From Piscirickettsiaceae bacterium (GTDB lineage: Bacteria > Pseudomonadota > Gammaproteobacteria > Nitrosococcales > Methylophagaceae), in assembly GCA_018646825.1 (NCBI GenBank), contig JABGUA010000020.1, forward strand, positions 1 through 7,005: a stretch of DNA of 7,005 bases, in the 5' to 3' direction. The translations under genes were made by a program, and so were the position numbers. A model generated the notes under the pieces. That model was not told where the DNA came from. It worked only from the letters and a program-made list of their open reading frames with translations, and ran no database searches. Positions within the stretch are counted from its first letter, which is position 1. Each line of letters begins with the position of its first letter. Positions 6,821 through 7,005 of the stretch are shown in pieces.

Positions 6821-7005
6821 TTAAATTGAGGTTTTAGCCTGTTGTCTACGCGTGCGAATGGCGGTGGCTAATTTGTGTAAAAGCGGTTCGGTATTCTGCC
6901 ATGCCATGCAGGCATCAGTGATACTTTGACCATAGACTAGTGCTTTATTTGGTTCTTGATTTTGACGGCCAGCAACGAGGTTACTTTCAAGCATTATGCC
7001 CATAA
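6821..7005 (-). CDS. Class I 3-deoxy-7-phosphoheptulonate (DAHP) synthase, C-terminal end (partial)
   Basis: Only the last 61 complete codons are in the window. The frame continues past the right edge, and the ATG at 7003 is an internal methionine, not a start. The sequence GIMLESNLVAGRQ, then LVYGQSITDACMAW, then a terminal LLHKLATAIRTRR matches the C-terminus of the AroF/AroG/AroH family. DAHP synthase condenses phosphoenolpyruvate with erythrose 4-phosphate, the first step of the shikimate pathway to aromatic amino acids. The feedback-inhibitor specificity (Phe, Tyr or Trp) that distinguishes AroG, AroF and AroH cannot be judged from this end. The tail after RTRR (QQAKTSI) is a short extension relative to the E. 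coli proteins. It is followed by a 143-bp gap and then rsxA on the same strand. Confidence 0.9.
   Translation of the reverse strand, partial: MGIMLESNLVAGRQNQEPNKALVYGQSITDACMAWQNTEPLLHKLATAIRTRRQQAKTSI

Noticed and set aside
6821..7003. A standalone 60-residue protein starting at the ATG at 7003
   Set aside because: Its sequence is the C-terminus of DAHP synthase and the frame stays open to the window edge, so the ATG is internal.
1..7005. Mobile elements, CRISPR arrays, tRNA/rRNA genes or a novel defence or biosynthetic system
   Set aside because: I saw no repeat arrays, transposase or integrase motifs, RNA gene signatures or unassigned large frames; all coding space is taken by recognisable families, and only DUF1841 is of unknown function.

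Overview
The window is a compact, conventionally organised stretch of a gammaproteobacterial chromosome, and every gene in it reads on the minus strand. The gene order RnfA-B-C-D-G-E followed directly by endonuclease III (nth) is the classic gammaproteobacterial rsx/rnf arrangement. The DUF1841 gene after nth and the moderate GC content (mid-40s percent by eye) fit a non-enteric gammaproteobacterium. I cannot name the genus.

In transcription order (right to left): the C-terminal 61 codons of a class I DAHP synthase enter from the right edge and stop at 6821. A 143-bp gap carries a good sigma70-type promoter (perfect TATAAT). It is followed by rsxA, rsxB, rsxC, rsxD, rsxG, rsxE, nth and a DUF1841 gene, ending at 616. 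All seven junctions are either a 1-4 base start/stop overlap or, for rsxA/rsxB, a 2-bp gap, so this looks like one polycistronic, translationally coupled message. After a 181-bp gap lies the 5' part of a zinc-type alcohol dehydrogenase/quinone oxidoreductase-like gene, cut off by the left edge.

The six Rsx/Rnf proteins form a membrane redox complex. RsxC (NADH/FMN/two 4Fe-4S) and RsxB (ferredoxin-like) carry the soluble Fe-S centres. RsxD and RsxG carry covalently bound FMN, and RsxA and RsxE are paralogous membrane subunits with a conserved Cys pair. All diagnostic motifs are intact. The complex moves electrons between NADH and ferredoxin or another low-potential acceptor, coupled to ion translocation. 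In E. coli it keeps the SoxR sensor reduced. Nth is a 4Fe-4S DNA glycosylase with all catalytic and cluster residues present.

I found no mobile element, CRISPR array, RNA gene, convincing terminator or clear novel system. The findings are modest: the tight inclusion of nth and DUF1841 in the operon, a short RsxC, the distribution of ribosome-binding sites, and a palindrome upstream of the oxidoreductase gene.
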